DNA from: Mycoplasmatota bacterium
GTDB taxonomy: Bacteria; Bacillota_I; Bacilli_A; Izemoplasmatales; Hujiaoplasmataceae
DNA: 64,000 bases
Reading direction: 5' to 3'
Assembly: GCA_016342455.1 (NCBI GenBank)
Contig: JAEIOE010000002.1
Span: 33,239 to 97,238 of the forward strand
Shown here: one piece after another, positions 53,183 through 62,220 of the stretch
Layout of the letters: the number at the start of each line of letters is the position of its first letter
Position numbering within the stretch: the first letter of the stretch is position 1
Made by a program: the position numbers and the translations under genes
The notes under the pieces: generated by a model
The model's database searches: none
Told to the model about the DNA's origin: nothing
What the model saw: the letters and a program-made list of their open reading frames with translations, nothing else

Positions 53183-56137
53183 ATGAGAAAAAAAATTGCG
53201 ATATTGAGTTTTTTTGTTTTGTTATTCACATTTTTTGGTGCGGTAACTGTAAAGGCGGACTCACCTGTAAATACAAGTTTCAATTTTACTATTGAAACTA
53301 AGGTAGGTACTGCAGATGCTGTAGTATCTGATTTGGGGTTAAAAGAGTATGGTTCTTCAGTAACAATTGATGCTGGAACCTATAACCCAAGTTATGAATT
53401 TGCTTTTTATATTGTTAATGGTAAAGTTGAAGCTAGTTTACCTGAAAGTCACGATTTTTTAATAACAAGTGATTTAGAGATAACAGCTTTATATAAACCT
53501 GATGCAACTTTTGCTGTAGCATTTATGGATTCTAACCAGGAGATGTTAGATGTTCAATTTGTAAGCAGTGGAGGAAGTGCTCTTGCTCCAGACCCTAATG
53601 GGATGGTAAAACCTGGATATGTTTTAAATGAAGTAACTCCATGGAGTGGTAGTTATACCGGTGTTACTCAGGATACTGTTTGTTGGGTACAATATGTTTC
53701 AGCAGTACCTGGTTCAATTGAATTGACAGTGACTAATGGATCTGCTGATCAAGCAACATATGATTTTAATGAAGTAGCTACTTTAACTGCTAGTGGAACA
53801 GGTAACTTCCAATTTTGGATGAATCAAGGTATGATAGTTAGTCAAAATCCTACTTATTCATTTACAGTTGTTGAAGCAGGTTCTTATATAGCAATTTATG
53901 ATGAGACAGAAGCTTCACCAGATCCTACATCATTATTTGTTAGTTTAGTACAGTATTCAGGCTATGTTACTGACTATAGAACGTTTGTTGGTCAATTTGT
54001 TGTTCCAGCAGGTGAAGATTTAGTTGAATATGGGTATTTGGTATCTGATTATCCAGGTGGTATTACTTTCCAAACACCTGATGTTCAAAAAATGAGAGCT
54101 AATAAATACAATCCTGAAACAAATGAGTTTGTAGGGAGTTTTTCAGATGCAACTTATTCTGAAAAAACTATTAGAGCTTATGTAGTAACTACTGATGGAG
54201 TAGATGAAGCAGTAACATATTCTGACGCACCTTTTGTTAGAGATTTAATTATATCTGAGATTATTGAAGAAGGCGGAAATAAGGCCGTAGAAATTTACAA
54301 CGGTACAGGGCACTCAGTTGATTTAACACCTTATACTGTCGAATTGTATGCGAACGCCAATTTAACTCCTGGTAGTACAGAGGATTTAACTGGAATATTA
54401 AAACATAACGAAGTTTATGTTATATATAATAGTGCATCAGCTGCAGAAATAATTGCTGCAGGAGATTTAGCTGACAATGGTATAGCCAACTTTAATGGAA
54501 ATGACTCTGTCGTACTTAAAAAAAGTGGAGCTATTATTGATAATGTTGGTCAAATCGGTGATGATGGTTACTTCTGTAACGATGCAACACTTGTAAGAAA
54601 ATCAAGTGTAGTAGCAGGAGATTCAGTTGCTGATGATGTATTTGATAGAACTATTGAATGGGATGTGTACCCACAGAATACATATTCATATTTAGGCTTT
54701 CATATTATGAGAGAAGTTAACCCACCAGTTTCAATAACATTATCTGGAGCAGCTACAGTAGTAGTTGGTGGGACAACACAATTAAGTGTTACTACAGATC
54801 CAGTTGATGCGAATAATGATATTATTTGGTATAGTAGTGATGAAGCAGTTGTTACAGTTGACCAATCTGGAATAGTAACTGGCGTAGCTCAAGGAACTGC
54901 AACAGTTTATGCTTATTCTTTATTTAATCACGACGTGTTAGACTCACACTCAATAGAAGTGCCAGCACCAGCTACATATACTGTTACATATGAAGAAAAT
55001 GGCGGATCATTAGTATCTGATGAATCTGGAATTAGTTCTGGGTCAACTGCAACTGAACCAGCTGATCCTACAAGGACTGGTTATAAATTTAATGGTTGGT
55101 ATACTGATGATGTTTCTTTTAATAACTTATATGATTTTGAAACTTCAGTTGTGAGTAATACTGACTTGTTTGCTCAATGGCTTGAAGAGTTTACAGTTAC
55201 TTTTGATACAGATAGTGGGACATCAGTTGATGCACAAACAGTTGCTGATACTGAGAAAGCCACACTACCTGATCCGGAACCAACAAAAGCTGATCATACA
55301 TTTAATGGATGGTATGTAGATAGTTTCTTTGATGTTTTATTTGATTTTGATAATGAACCAATAACAGGAGATACTACAATATATGCTGAATTCTTAGAAA
55401 ATTTCACCGTAACTTTTGATTCTAACGGTGGTTCAGCAGTATCACCTGAAGAAGTCGGAAATGGATTGACAGCGAATGAACCTGCTGATCCTACGAAAGC
55501 AGATAAAGAATTTGGAGGATGGTATAGTGATCTAGGGTTAACTACAGAATTTGTATTTACTACAGAGATTACTGTAGACATTACTTTGTATGCAAAATGG
55601 AATGAGCCAGCTGCAGGTAGTGAATTAATGATATATGAAGTATATGGTGGAGGCGGGAATAGCGGCTCATACTATAAAAATGATTATATAGTATTGTATA
55701 ACTCTTCTGGTAGTGCAATTGATTTAACTGGATATTCTGTTCAATATGCAAGTAGTTCAGGAACTTCATGGTCAGTAACCACTTTAAGTGGATCAATTGG
55801 TGCAGGAGAATATTATTTAATTCAAGAAAATGCAGGAAGTGGTGGTACAGCTGATTTGCCTACTCCTGATGCTATTGGTTCAATATCTATGGCAGGTACC
55901 GGAGGGAAAGTAGCGTTAGTTAGTTCAACTACACCACTTTCAGGTTCGGATCCATCAGGGGATGCTAGTGTTATTGATTTTGTAGGTTATGGTTCTGCCA
56001 ATGCTTATGAAGGAACTGGTTCAACACCGGCGCCGTCTAATACAAAATCAGTACAAAGAACTTCATTTATTGATACTAATGATAATTCAGCTGATTTTGC
56101 AGCTGTAACTCCAGACTTAAGTTACTTATCGGAGTAA
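53183..56137 (+). CDS. Secreted multidomain protein, N-terminal part of a frameshifted endonuclease I
   Basis: About 984 residues from ATG 53183; the in-frame ATG at 53159 is inside the peptide gene. Signal peptide at residues 1-25 (ends VKAD). Then come beta-rich regions, a lamin-tail-like domain near 355-480 (LIISEIIEEGGNKAVEIYN), a Big_2 domain near 520-590 (IWYSSDEAVVTVDQSG), three InlB-type B-repeats near 595-810 (FNGWYTDD, FNGWYVDS, FGGWYSDL) and a second lamin-tail domain near 815-980 (LMIYEVYGGGGNSG). It stops at TAA 56135, where the next frame continues the protein. It probably once anchored or targeted the nuclease domain. Confidence 0.75.
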   Translation: MRKKIAILSFFVLLFTFFGAVTVKADSPVNTSFNFTIETKVGTADAVVSDLGLKEYGSSVTIDAGTYNPSYEFAFYIVNGKVEASLPESHDFLITSDLEITALYKPDATFAVAFMDSNQEMLDVQFVSSGGSALAPDPNGMVKPGYVLNEVTPWSGSYTGVTQDTVCWVQYVSAVPGSIELTVTNGSADQATYDFNEVATLTASGTGNFQFWMNQGMIVSQNPTYSFTVVEAGSYIAIYDETEASPDPTSLFVSLVQYSGYVTDYRTFVGQFVVPAGEDLVEYGYLVSDYPGGITFQTPDVQKMRANKYNPETNEFVGSFSDATYSEKTIRAYVVTTDGVDEAVTYSDAPFVRDLIISEIIEEGGNKAVEIYNGTGHSVDLTPYTVELYANANLTPGSTEDLTGILKHNEVYVIYNSASAAEIIAAGDLADNGIANFNGNDSVVLKKSGAIIDNVGQIGDDGYFCNDATLVRKSSVVAGDSVADDVFDRTIEWDVYPQNTYSYLGFHIMREVNPPVSITLSGAATVVVGGTTQLSVTTDPVDANNDIIWYSSDEAVVTVDQSGIVTGVAQGTATVYAYSLFNHDVLDSHSIEVPAPATYTVTYEENGGSLVSDESGISSGSTATEPADPTRTGYKFNGWYTDDVSFNNLYDFETSVVSNTDLFAQWLEEFTVTFDTDSGTSVDAQTVADTEKATLPDPEPTKADHTFNGWYVDSFFDVLFDFDNEPITGDTTIYAEFLENFTVTFDSNGGSAVSPEEVGNGLTANEPADPTKADKEFGGWYSDLGLTTEFVFTTEITVDITLYAKWNEPAAGSELMIYEVYGGGGNSGSYYKNDYIVLYNSSGSAIDLTGYSVQYASSSGTSWSVTTLSGSIGAGEYYLIQENAGSGGTADLPTPDAIGSISMAGTGGKVALVSSTTPLSGSDPSGDASVIDFVGYGSANAYEGTGSTPAPSNTKSVQRTSFIDTNDNSADFAAVTPDLSYLSE

Positions 56138-57048
56138 CACCCCCTGTAGATGAAACAGAACCAGAAATAACATTGCTAGATGAAGTCTATGCATATACTA
56201 TAGGGGATACTACAAACATAGGCTGTACAGCAATAGATAATATTGATGGTTCAGTAGTGTGTAGTTTTTCTGGAACAGTTGATACAAGTGTTGTAGGTAG
56301 TTATGATGTTACATTTACAGCCTCTGATACAGCTGGTAATGTAGCTACTTTAGAAGTTACATATACTGTTAGTGAGGAAATCGATCCCCTTACAATGGAC
56401 TTAGAAGCATATTATGATGATGCTGAAGGGCTGACAAGCACAGCGTTACTATTGGCTCTGAGAATCATAGTCAACGATGGTTTCAACGGTGTTAGTTATG
56501 ACGATGCTAGATATATACTAGATGAAACAGATGCTGACCCTGATGTGCCTGGAAACGTTATACTTGTGTATTCAAGATTGTCAGTTTCTGGAGTTTGGGA
56601 TTATGGAGCAACTTGGAATAGAGAACATGTATGGCCTCAGTCACTATTAGGGACCTCTGCTGGAGGAACTAATATTGCTTCAGACTTGCATAATTTGATG
56701 GCTGCTGATCCAGATTTCAATTCTTCAAGAGGTAACAAGTATTTTGATAACGCAACAACTACAGTAGCTTATGAACCTCCTGATGAGGTTAAAGGCGATG
56801 TAGCTAGAATATTATTTTACATGATTGTTATGTATGATTATCTAAATCTTGTAGACGAATTGCCAGTAGTATATGAAATGGCACTTTTGGCAACTTTACT
56901 TGAATGGCATGAAATGGATCCTGTAGATGATTGGGAAGAAAATAGAAATGATGTAATTTTTTCATATCAAGATAACAGAAACCCATTTATAGACTATCCA
57001 CATTTTGTAGAAATGATTTTTGGAGATCATAGTTATTATGATGAATAA
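56131..57048 (+). pseudogene. DUF5011 + endonuclease I domain, C-terminal part split off by a frameshift
   Basis: The +1 frame continues the upstream protein from 56131 as GVTPPVDETEPEITLLDE with no ribosome site or ATG. It encodes a DUF5011-type Ig domain (IDNIDGSVVCSF, TASDTAGNVATLEV) and a full endonuclease I (EndA/NucM) domain: TWNREHVWPQSLLG with the His-Val-Trp-Pro active site, SDLHNLMAADPDFNSSRGNKYFD and ILFYMIVMYDYL. A single-base deletion near 56129-56133 would restore one protein of about 1290 residues. Family members cut extracellular DNA or RNA. As drawn, the nuclease half should not be made unless frameshifting occurs or the base call is wrong. Confidence 0.7.
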
Positions 57049-57062
57049 TAGATAATATTATT

Positions 57063-57100
57063 AAGGCAGCTTCCCTCAAAGGATGCTGTCTTTTAATTTT
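57063..57100 (+). terminator. Terminator after the endonuclease gene
   Basis: Stem AAGGCAGC-T-TCC / GGA-T-GCTGTCTT with one mismatch and loop CTCAAA, followed by TTAATTTTTTAG. It ends the peptide-nuclease transcription unit. Confidence 0.7.
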
Positions 57101-57142
57101 TTAGTTTATAATACGGAAAATGTTTTTCTAATATTGAAAATA

Positions 57143-57151
57143 TGTTATACT
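57143..57151 (+). promoter_or_regulatory. Extended -10 promoter for the lipoprotein gene at 57198
   Basis: TGTTATACT is an extended -10 (TG, one base, TATACT), preceded by a TTGAAA that is too close for an ideal -35. It lies 47 bases before the ATG. Confidence 0.4.
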
Positions 57152-57197
57152 TTTATATAGAAATGAGCATGAAAAATCTTTAAAAGGGTGTGAAAAC

Positions 57198-58268
57198 ATG
57201 AGGAAATATTTAGTAATAATAATCAGTTTAGCTTTGACTTTTGTGTTAGTAGGATGTACTGAAGAAACTACTGTACTTAAACTGGAAACCCCAAGTAACC
57301 TTGAATACAATGGAGTTTTAGAATGGGATAATGTTGAAGGGGCTGTGAGTTACGATTTATATTTAAACGAAGAACTTGAAACAGTAAATGAAAATATGTT
57401 TGTCTTTGATGAAGAAGGTACTTATTCTGTATATATAATTGCAAAAGCATCAGGTTATCTAGATTCAGATCCTTCAGCTACTATTAATGTAGAAATTGAT
57501 TATGAAGCAATAGTAGATTTTAATATATCTGTTGAGGATAATGTTTTGTCTTGGAATGATATTATAGATGCTGCTAGTTACATTATTCTTGTTAATGGTA
57601 CTGAATATGAAATTGATGCAAACACTTATAGTTTAATCAATTTAGTAGATGGGGTTAATTCAATTACTATTCAAGCTGTTTATCCAATTGGGGTCTCTAA
57701 TGTTAGTGATATATTTTATGTTGCTTCTAACTTAATTGAGACAGGAACAATTGATTTTCAATATAGCAAGAATTCAGTAATAGATATTATTATCTGGGAA
57801 GACTTGTCTAAACAAGATTTATACTTGCTTGATATTGATGAAGAATTTATTGATTTAAATAGCTATATTTCTTTAGATAATGAGCACATTGAAATTAAGT
57901 CATCTGCCCTTGTAGACTTAGGTGTGGGTGTATTTAGATTTTATTTAGTTCAAGGAACTAATAAAACACTTTTACAAATAGACATAAATGATAAAGTGAA
58001 ACCATATATTATTAGTAGTACTAATATAGCCACTTCGGGAGAAGAGGATATATATTTACAATTTGAGTTGTTTGATGGTGAAATATACTCTATTAATGGA
58101 ACAAGAGAAGATACAGTACAATATCAGTTGAATGAAAATATTCTTATGATTGAAAAGGAATTTATTTCTTCCAAGTTTGAAAGTAATACATTCTTCATTT
58201 TAAGTTATGTTATAAATATAGATGATTCATCTGTTATTGGTTACTTAAACTTCAATCAAGTTTCATAA
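57198..58268 (+). CDS. Lipoprotein with FN3-like and tandem X2-like domains
   Basis: 356 residues. Lipobox FVLVGC, then two FN3-like strand sets (LEWDNVEGAVSYDLYLN, LSWNDIIDAASYIILVNG) and two X2-like modules. The last contains SINGTREDTVQYQLNENIL with IEKEFISSKF and ends IGYLNF. The same order occurs in the minus-strand lipoprotein at 49432, and the last module in the one at 58333. The ATG follows AAAAGGGTGTGAAAAC. X2 modules bind polysaccharide or wall material in other proteins; the ligand here is unknown. Confidence 0.75.
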   Translation: MRKYLVIIISLALTFVLVGCTEETTVLKLETPSNLEYNGVLEWDNVEGAVSYDLYLNEELETVNENMFVFDEEGTYSVYIIAKASGYLDSDPSATINVEIDYEAIVDFNISVEDNVLSWNDIIDAASYIILVNGTEYEIDANTYSLINLVDGVNSITIQAVYPIGVSNVSDIFYVASNLIETGTIDFQYSKNSVIDIIIWEDLSKQDLYLLDIDEEFIDLNSYISLDNEHIEIKSSALVDLGVGVFRFYLVQGTNKTLLQIDINDKVKPYIISSTNIATSGEEDIYLQFELFDGEIYSINGTREDTVQYQLNENILMIEKEFISSKFESNTFFILSYVINIDDSSVIGYLNFNQVS

Positions 58269-58332
58269 CTAACCCTTATTTTGTTGAACTAATTTGGTAT
58301 GATCACGCAAACATTCCTGCATAGGAGGAATA

Positions 58333-59277
58333 ATGAAAAAAGTATATATTCTACTGTTACTGTTATTTCTAGTTGGATGTGACAATGCAAGTACTGAATC
58401 TACAAGCACAACTTCAACAACTACAGAAGGAGAAACTTTAGAACAACCATACACAATTATCACAGCTGAACTGTGCGATCCATTAATCACCACTCCCGAA
58501 CTTACAAAGAGCAGTAGTTTTATCTATTCTACTGAGATATGTGGGGCTATTTCTTATGAGTTCACTGTTACAGATATCTCTGAAGAGATATGGACTAGTG
58601 AAACAGATGGCTTTTATCAAATTGTATTTTTTGAGACTTCTAATATGTTAGAACTAAGTAAACTACCTAATAATCGAACTTATAGTATTGTTGTAAAGGT
58701 AACAACGGAAGATGATGTAACTTATGAGAGTAGTGCATTTACAATCGAACAATACTCTACAGTAAACACCATTGAAGTAGATTACAACTTAAACAATGGC
58801 TTCGGTTTATATTTAGAGGATTTATCCGGAGTCGAAGTGTTCTATTATCGTAATTTAATCTCTGTTTTTGAAAACTTCTATAACACTTTAGCTGTACCAA
58901 TGTTGAAACATGTGTTCTTTAGTGGAGCGACAAACGATATGGAAGTTCAAGCATATACAGCTGAAGGAATTTATATAATCAATATAAATCTTCTAGAGAT
59001 AACAAAGCCATATATTATCTCAGATAATGAAGTCGACTTTGTTGGAAATGATTTGGCATTTATCTTTGATTTTTGTCAAGGGGAATTAGTAGATATTAAT
59101 GGTTCTTTATTATCTACTAGTGATTACACACTTACAGACAATATTTTAGTTATAGAAGCTGAGTTTATTCAAAATATATTTGATGAAGAACCTGAAAGAG
59201 ATACTGTGATATTAGCCTACCAGCTTAGAAATGATACGGATATTGTAATTGGATACTTGTTTATTAACAGGACATAA
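58333..59277 (+). CDS. Lipoprotein, shorter X2-like paralogue
   Basis: 314 residues. Lipobox LFLVGC, a Ser/Thr-rich linker (STESTSTTSTTTEG), a divergent beta-sandwich (YEFTVTDISEEIW) and a C-terminal X2-like module: KPYIISDNEV, VDINGSLLSTSDYTLTDN, ILVIEAEFIQNIF and IGYLFINRT. The module is the one shared with the lipoproteins at 49432 and 57198. It starts 64 bases after the previous stop behind ATAGGAGGAATA and ends at a terminator. Confidence 0.7.
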   Translation: MKKVYILLLLLFLVGCDNASTESTSTTSTTTEGETLEQPYTIITAELCDPLITTPELTKSSSFIYSTEICGAISYEFTVTDISEEIWTSETDGFYQIVFFETSNMLELSKLPNNRTYSIVVKVTTEDDVTYESSAFTIEQYSTVNTIEVDYNLNNGFGLYLEDLSGVEVFYYRNLISVFENFYNTLAVPMLKHVFFSGATNDMEVQAYTAEGIYIININLLEITKPYIISDNEVDFVGNDLAFIFDFCQGELVDINGSLLSTSDYTLTDNILVIEAEFIQNIFDEEPERDTVILAYQLRNDTDIVIGYLFINRT

Positions 59278-59284
59278 TATAGAC

Positions 59285-59312
59285 AAAAAGCGATTAAAAA
59301 ATCGCTTTTTTT
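59285..59312 (+). terminator. Rho-independent terminator of the lipoprotein pair
   Basis: Perfect stem AAAAAGCGAT / ATCGCTTTTT with loop TAAAAA and two more Ts. Confidence 0.85.
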
Positions 59313-59446
59313 AATGTTTTATATCAAAAACAAATAGTATATTTTTTCAATGAGTTAGTTTTTAAGAAGGTAAAAAACAAATGCCAATAAATAGAGATAG
59401 GAAATAAAATTATACTTAGAGTCTGTAATCACTTTTTTAAGTAATG

Positions 59447-59455
59447 TGATATAAT
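59447..59455 (+). promoter_or_regulatory. Extended -10 promoter for the McrB-like operon
   Basis: TGATATAAT, identical to the extended -10 in front of the S41 lipoprotein gene, lies 89 bases before the ATG at 59544. No clear -35. Nothing else is recognised in 59313-59543. Confidence 0.45.
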
Positions 59456-59543
59456 ATCAGTATAAATTTTTGATGAAAGTAATTCAAATTAATTGAGTTT
59501 ATCTTATACGACAAAAGATAATAGAACAAGGAGAGAAAAACAT

Positions 59544-62219
59544 ATGATTAAATTATTAAAAAAACAATGGTTTGTAGGATTATCCATTATAGCAACAATG
59601 ATAATGGTGTTTTTTATTAACTTTTGGATTATGTCACTAGAATTATCGTGGCTCTATACAAGTGATAATTTACTATCTATATCTCTTAACCAATACAATA
59701 ATGGCTTTAATTATATTTTTGCTTTTATTTTAATGGTATTTTTCTATGTTACTATTCTTCCTATATTATTTTCAGGACTTATTATTCTTAGAAAGAAAAG
59801 CAAAGGATTGTTAATACAAGCCTTTGTTTTATTAGCTTTTGTAATTTCTCTGATTGTTTTTCAATCTCTAACTAGTTATTTACCTTTATTAGCTTCGATA
59901 CTAATCATTGTAAATATCGTTTTATTGCTTTGTGTATTTACTTTGATTATTCTTAGAATAAAGCAAAGCAAGAATGTAACAAAGCCTAAAACCAAAGAAG
60001 TAAAAACGGTTCATTCACATAACACTAATATTCCGCTGACTACATATTTTATCAATATCATTGCCTATGCTATCTTAATCACAACATTCTTTATCCCAAT
60101 ATATACTTGGGTCAAACCAGGACCAGATTACGATGCGATAATGATTAATGTATTATTCTCAGGAGATTCCTCTGTTATTAACTTAATATACTTCTTAGTG
60201 AATATAACAGTATTTATCGTTATTTCATTATATTTAGTAGAAATAATGTCCAGTTATATTTTTGATAAAGATAAATTTATCAGTCAATCAAAGAAATTTA
60301 TTAAGTCTGTTTTTATCATCACATCGCTATTTTTCTTAGTTGGGCTTGTGGTAGATATATCTTATGCTATTTTATATGAAGAAACCATTACTTCAATCTC
60401 ATATATCCCTATGGCACTTATGTTTATTGTAGTTTTTTATAATGCTTTATTAATGGGGAAATACAAAACAATCAATCAAGTAATCGTAAAAGAGAAGAAA
60501 AAGAAGTTTTATCACTTTGAACCATTACTATATGTATTCTTGTTGACAGCTATTACTGTTTTAATGAATTTTTTAGCTATTATCAAATTTGATATTGTAT
60601 CTGGTGGTTATTCTCATTTTGTCAATCTAACAGGATTTGATATTTTAAGAGATTATGCAAGTTTAGAGGAAGGTTACCGTATCGCCGCTTATCTATTAGT
60701 TGTGATGTTTATCACTGTTGGGTTCTGTTTAGTGGTATCTATTACTAGTTACCTATCGAAATCAAAACGATTTTATTCAATAGTTAAAGTCTCAACTATT
60801 GTAAATGTATTCTTTGTATTTATCGTAGGTATATCAGGTTACTATTTCCAAATTGCAAGAGATATAAACAAAGCGATTGTTATAGATATGGCTGACTTTT
60901 ATGGTGTTACTATAACAAACACATCAGCCTTAAGTTATACAGTAGCTACAGATGCTATTTATGGTCTTATCGCTTCTATCGTAATATTAATAATAATGTT
61001 TATGAGAAAAGCCTTTGATAGAGAAGAAATGTCTTTGCTTGAAACAGCTGCTATAGATAATTCTAATGCAACTGTTTCAAAAGAAATAGAAGAAGAAACT
61101 ATTCAAGACTTTGATCCTTGTTATTCATTTACTGAACTAGATTTAAAAACAGAAATATATAATAAAGACTTATTGGAAAGAAAGAAACTTATTGTAAAGG
61201 AACCTACTTTACATGCATTAGTTCAATTTGTTGTCGATTATGCTAAAAATTCAAGACTACATCTTTCATATACACCAGAAGATATCGCAACTTTCGTTGC
61301 GGGACTTGGAGCTTCTAAGTTATCCATTCTTCAAGGGATGTCAGGAACAGGTAAAACAAGTTTACCTAAGATATTCTCAGAAGCTATCTATGGGAACTGT
61401 GACATCATTGAAGTGGAATCATCTTGGAAGGATAAGAATGAGTTATTAGGCTATTACAATGAGTTTTCAAAGATATATACTCCTAAGAAATTTACCTTAG
61501 CACTATATAAAGCAAGACTGAATAAAGAGATATTTACCTTTATTCTTTTAGATGAGATGAACTTATCTAGAATTGAATATTATTTCTCTGATTTTTTTTC
61601 ATTGATGGAAAGTGAAGAAAATCAAAGAGAACTTAAATTGGTTAATATCAATTTGTCTCGAAAAGAAGAAGATAAAGATATTGACTATTTATGTCTAGAA
61701 AACGGACACACACTAAGAATCCCAGAAAATGTTTGGTTTATCGGTACAGCCAATCGTGACGAATCTACTTTTGTTATATCTGATAAAGTATATGACCGTG
61801 CTCATACAATGAATTTTACGAAACGTGCACCGAAGGTAAGAAACTATTCAGATCCAATTGAAAAGCAGTACTATGATTATAAGATTATGAATGATTTATT
61901 TAACAACGCAAAACAAAACAAAAGTTTTGATGCTGAACAAAGTGAATTAATAAAAAGTGTTGAAGAATTGCTTGCTCCTTATAATATTTCATTTGGAAAT
62001 CGTATATTAGGTCAAATTGAAGATTTTGTTACGATATACAAAGGCTGTTTTATTAATGAAGATGTAGAAAGTGAAGCGGTTGAAAAGATCTTATTAAGTA
62101 AGGTAGTATCTAAACTTGAAGTAAAAACGATTGAAGATAAAGAAAAACTTGAAGTACAATTTAGAAAACTGAATTTACTAGCATGTGCAGAATTCATAAA
62201 ACATCTTGATGAAGATTAG
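59544..62219 (+). CDS. Membrane-anchored McrB-like AAA+ protein
   Basis: About 891 residues from ATG 59544, after ACAAGGAGAG; a TTG 17 codons earlier lacks a ribosome site. The N-terminal ~490 residues contain roughly a dozen hydrophobic segments in several clusters. The C-terminal part is an McrB-type AAA+ module: Walker A QGMSGTGKTSL near 598, Walker B ILLDEMNLSRIEYYFSDF near 668, and VWFIGTANRDESTF (sensor 1). This domain powers McrBC-type nucleases. Fusion to a large membrane domain is uncommon. The partner gene with a DUF2357/McrC-like domain follows 1 base after the stop, so a two-component membrane system is likely. Confidence 0.8.
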   Translation: MIKLLKKQWFVGLSIIATMIMVFFINFWIMSLELSWLYTSDNLLSISLNQYNNGFNYIFAFILMVFFYVTILPILFSGLIILRKKSKGLLIQAFVLLAFVISLIVFQSLTSYLPLLASILIIVNIVLLLCVFTLIILRIKQSKNVTKPKTKEVKTVHSHNTNIPLTTYFINIIAYAILITTFFIPIYTWVKPGPDYDAIMINVLFSGDSSVINLIYFLVNITVFIVISLYLVEIMSSYIFDKDKFISQSKKFIKSVFIITSLFFLVGLVVDISYAILYEETITSISYIPMALMFIVVFYNALLMGKYKTINQVIVKEKKKKFYHFEPLLYVFLLTAITVLMNFLAIIKFDIVSGGYSHFVNLTGFDILRDYASLEEGYRIAAYLLVVMFITVGFCLVVSITSYLSKSKRFYSIVKVSTIVNVFFVFIVGISGYYFQIARDINKAIVIDMADFYGVTITNTSALSYTVATDAIYGLIASIVILIIMFMRKAFDREEMSLLETAAIDNSNATVSKEIEEETIQDFDPCYSFTELDLKTEIYNKDLLERKKLIVKEPTLHALVQFVVDYAKNSRLHLSYTPEDIATFVAGLGASKLSILQGMSGTGKTSLPKIFSEAIYGNCDIIEVESSWKDKNELLGYYNEFSKIYTPKKFTLALYKARLNKEIFTFILLDEMNLSRIEYYFSDFFSLMESEENQRELKLVNINLSRKEEDKDIDYLCLENGHTLRIPENVWFIGTANRDESTFVISDKVYDRAHTMNFTKRAPKVRNYSDPIEKQYYDYKIMNDLFNNAKQNKSFDAEQSELIKSVEELLAPYNISFGNRILGQIEDFVTIYKGCFINEDVESEAVEKILLSKVVSKLEVKTIEDKEKLEVQFRKLNLLACAEFIKHLDED

Positions 62220-62220
62220 T

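Noticed and set aside
59493-59543. McrB-like protein starting at TTG 59493
   Set aside because: No ribosome site precedes it, while AAGGAGAG sits correctly before ATG 59544.
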